Origin: Bacillota bacterium | GTDB taxonomy: Bacteria; Bacillota; Clostridia; DSM-8532 | DNA: 6,357 nt | Direction of reading: 5' to 3' | Assembly (NCBI GenBank): GCA_023446675.1 | Contig: JAEXPO010000447.1 | Coordinates: 1 to 6,357, forward strand | Part shown: positions 6,176-6,357 of the stretch, piece by piece | How the letters are laid out: the number at the start of each line of letters is the position of its first letter | Numbering within the stretch: position 1 is the first letter of the stretch | The notes under the pieces: model-generated | Told to the model about the DNA's origin: nothing | What the model saw: the letters and a program-made list of their open reading frames with translations, nothing else | Database searches by the model: none | Position numbers and translations under genes: made by a program

Positions 6176-6204
6176 ATCTTAGCACGGCCGGCGTTCAAGT
6201 TCAA
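6176..6204 (-). promoter_or_regulatory. Probable sigma-A promoter of the lysS leader / small RNA
   Basis: TTGAAC (6204-6199), a 17-nt spacer and TAAGAT (6181-6176) on the minus strand, 4 of 6 matches each. Predicted start is near 6169. The -35 is part of a direct repeat TTGAACTTGAAC. Quality is moderate; support comes mainly from position, since a transcript must start somewhere upstream of the terminator at 5994-6034. Confidence 0.4.
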
Positions 6205-6254
6205 GTCATGGTTGACATTTTATCAGGGCAAACGCATACAAATTACAGACCTTT

Positions 6255-6298
6255 AAGAAAAAGCGCGGTTGCCTTGAACATTTTGTCAGCTTTTTCTT
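6255..6298 (-). terminator. Hairpin after the right-edge gene, weak terminator candidate
   Basis: AAGAAAAAGC (6298-6289) and GCTTTTTCTT (6264-6255) on the minus strand are perfect 10-bp complements around a 24-nt loop. The 3' arm is itself U-rich, and the stem is mostly A-U, so it is less stable than a classic terminator. It straddles the stop codon at 6286-6288. Confidence 0.4.
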
Positions 6299-6357
6299 GA
6301 TAGTATGGAAAAGCCGAAAGGCTTAAGCTCAACCTTGCCGTTTTCAGGCTTCTCACC
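6286..6357 (-). CDS. C-terminal end of an unidentified protein
   Basis: Only the last 23 codons before TGA (6288-6286) are in the window. The peptide reads GEKPENGKVELKPFGFSIL then SRKS, with purine-rich first codon positions and a hairpin right at the stop. The V-x-L-K-P-F/Y-x-x-x-I-L pattern resembles the final beta-strand of alpha-amylase/alpha-glucosidase type glycosidases, but such a short piece cannot prove this. A second minus-strand frame is also open for 37 codons (to TAA at 6243-6245), so the frame choice is not certain. Confidence 0.4.
   Translation of the reverse strand, partial: GEKPENGKVELKPFGFSILSRKS

Noticed and set aside
6074..6256. Plus-strand open frame of 60 codons opposite the lysS leader
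   Set aside because: No Shine-Dalgarno sequence before the ATG and no recognisable domain. It lies over RNA helices and a promoter-like sequence on the other strand.
5901..6285. T-box or lysine riboswitch before lysS
   Set aside because: The position is right, but the T-box core GGTGGNACCGCG is absent (only GGTGGTTAATC is present), and I see no conserved lysine-riboswitch segments.
6306..6327. Hairpin AAGCC-GAAA-GGCTT on the plus strand
   Set aside because: A five-pair stem inside the probable minus-strand coding end (codons for Lys-Pro-Phe-Gly-Phe); no T-run and no wider structure, so probably chance.

Overview
The window looks like a chromosomal piece of a moderate-GC Firmicute, most likely a clostridial lineage. 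The reasons are strong Shine-Dalgarno sites before nearly every gene, an XpaC/LemA/TPM membrane cluster of a kind common in Clostridia, a GapA of the Bacillus/Clostridium type and a clostridial-style LysR regulator. No transposase, integrase, phage gene, CRISPR array, rRNA or tRNA gene is visible. Assignment to a genus is not possible from the sequence alone.

Layout, left to right. (1) Bases 1-2060, minus strand: a three-gene cluster transcribed in the order xpaC-like, lemA-like, TPM-domain (YgcG-like). The last gene runs off the left edge. All three products carry predicted membrane or export segments and probably act at the cell envelope. A plausible promoter (TTGCCG-N17-TAAAAT) lies just upstream at 2136-2164. 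(2) Bases 2207-4236: a divergent pair, a LysR-type regulator on the minus strand and a stand-alone glyceraldehyde-3-phosphate dehydrogenase (gap) on the plus strand. They share an AT-rich 122-bp spacer with a dyad that overlaps the probable gap promoter, so the regulator is the natural candidate to control gap. (3) Bases 4237-4446: the convergent junction between gap and lysS. It holds a GC-rich hairpin and four tandem copies of a 28/29-bp unit. The repeats run into the 3' end of lysS and encode its last ~25 residues. (4) Bases 4365-5900, minus strand: a class II lysyl-tRNA synthetase with some unusual motif residues. (5) Bases 5901-6285: a 385-bp non-coding stretch. It carries a promoter-like sequence, a long structured RNA domain and a textbook intrinsic terminator about 95 bp before the lysS start. 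This is either a transcription-attenuating leader for lysS or a separate small RNA of about 175 nt. I could not match it to the T-box or lysine riboswitch. (6) Bases 6286-6357, minus strand: the last codons of another gene, followed by a hairpin.

Most genes are ordinary housekeeping or widespread families. The parts most worth a second look are the lysS leader or small RNA and the tandem-repeat invasion of the lysS 3' end. No new multi-gene system is evident.
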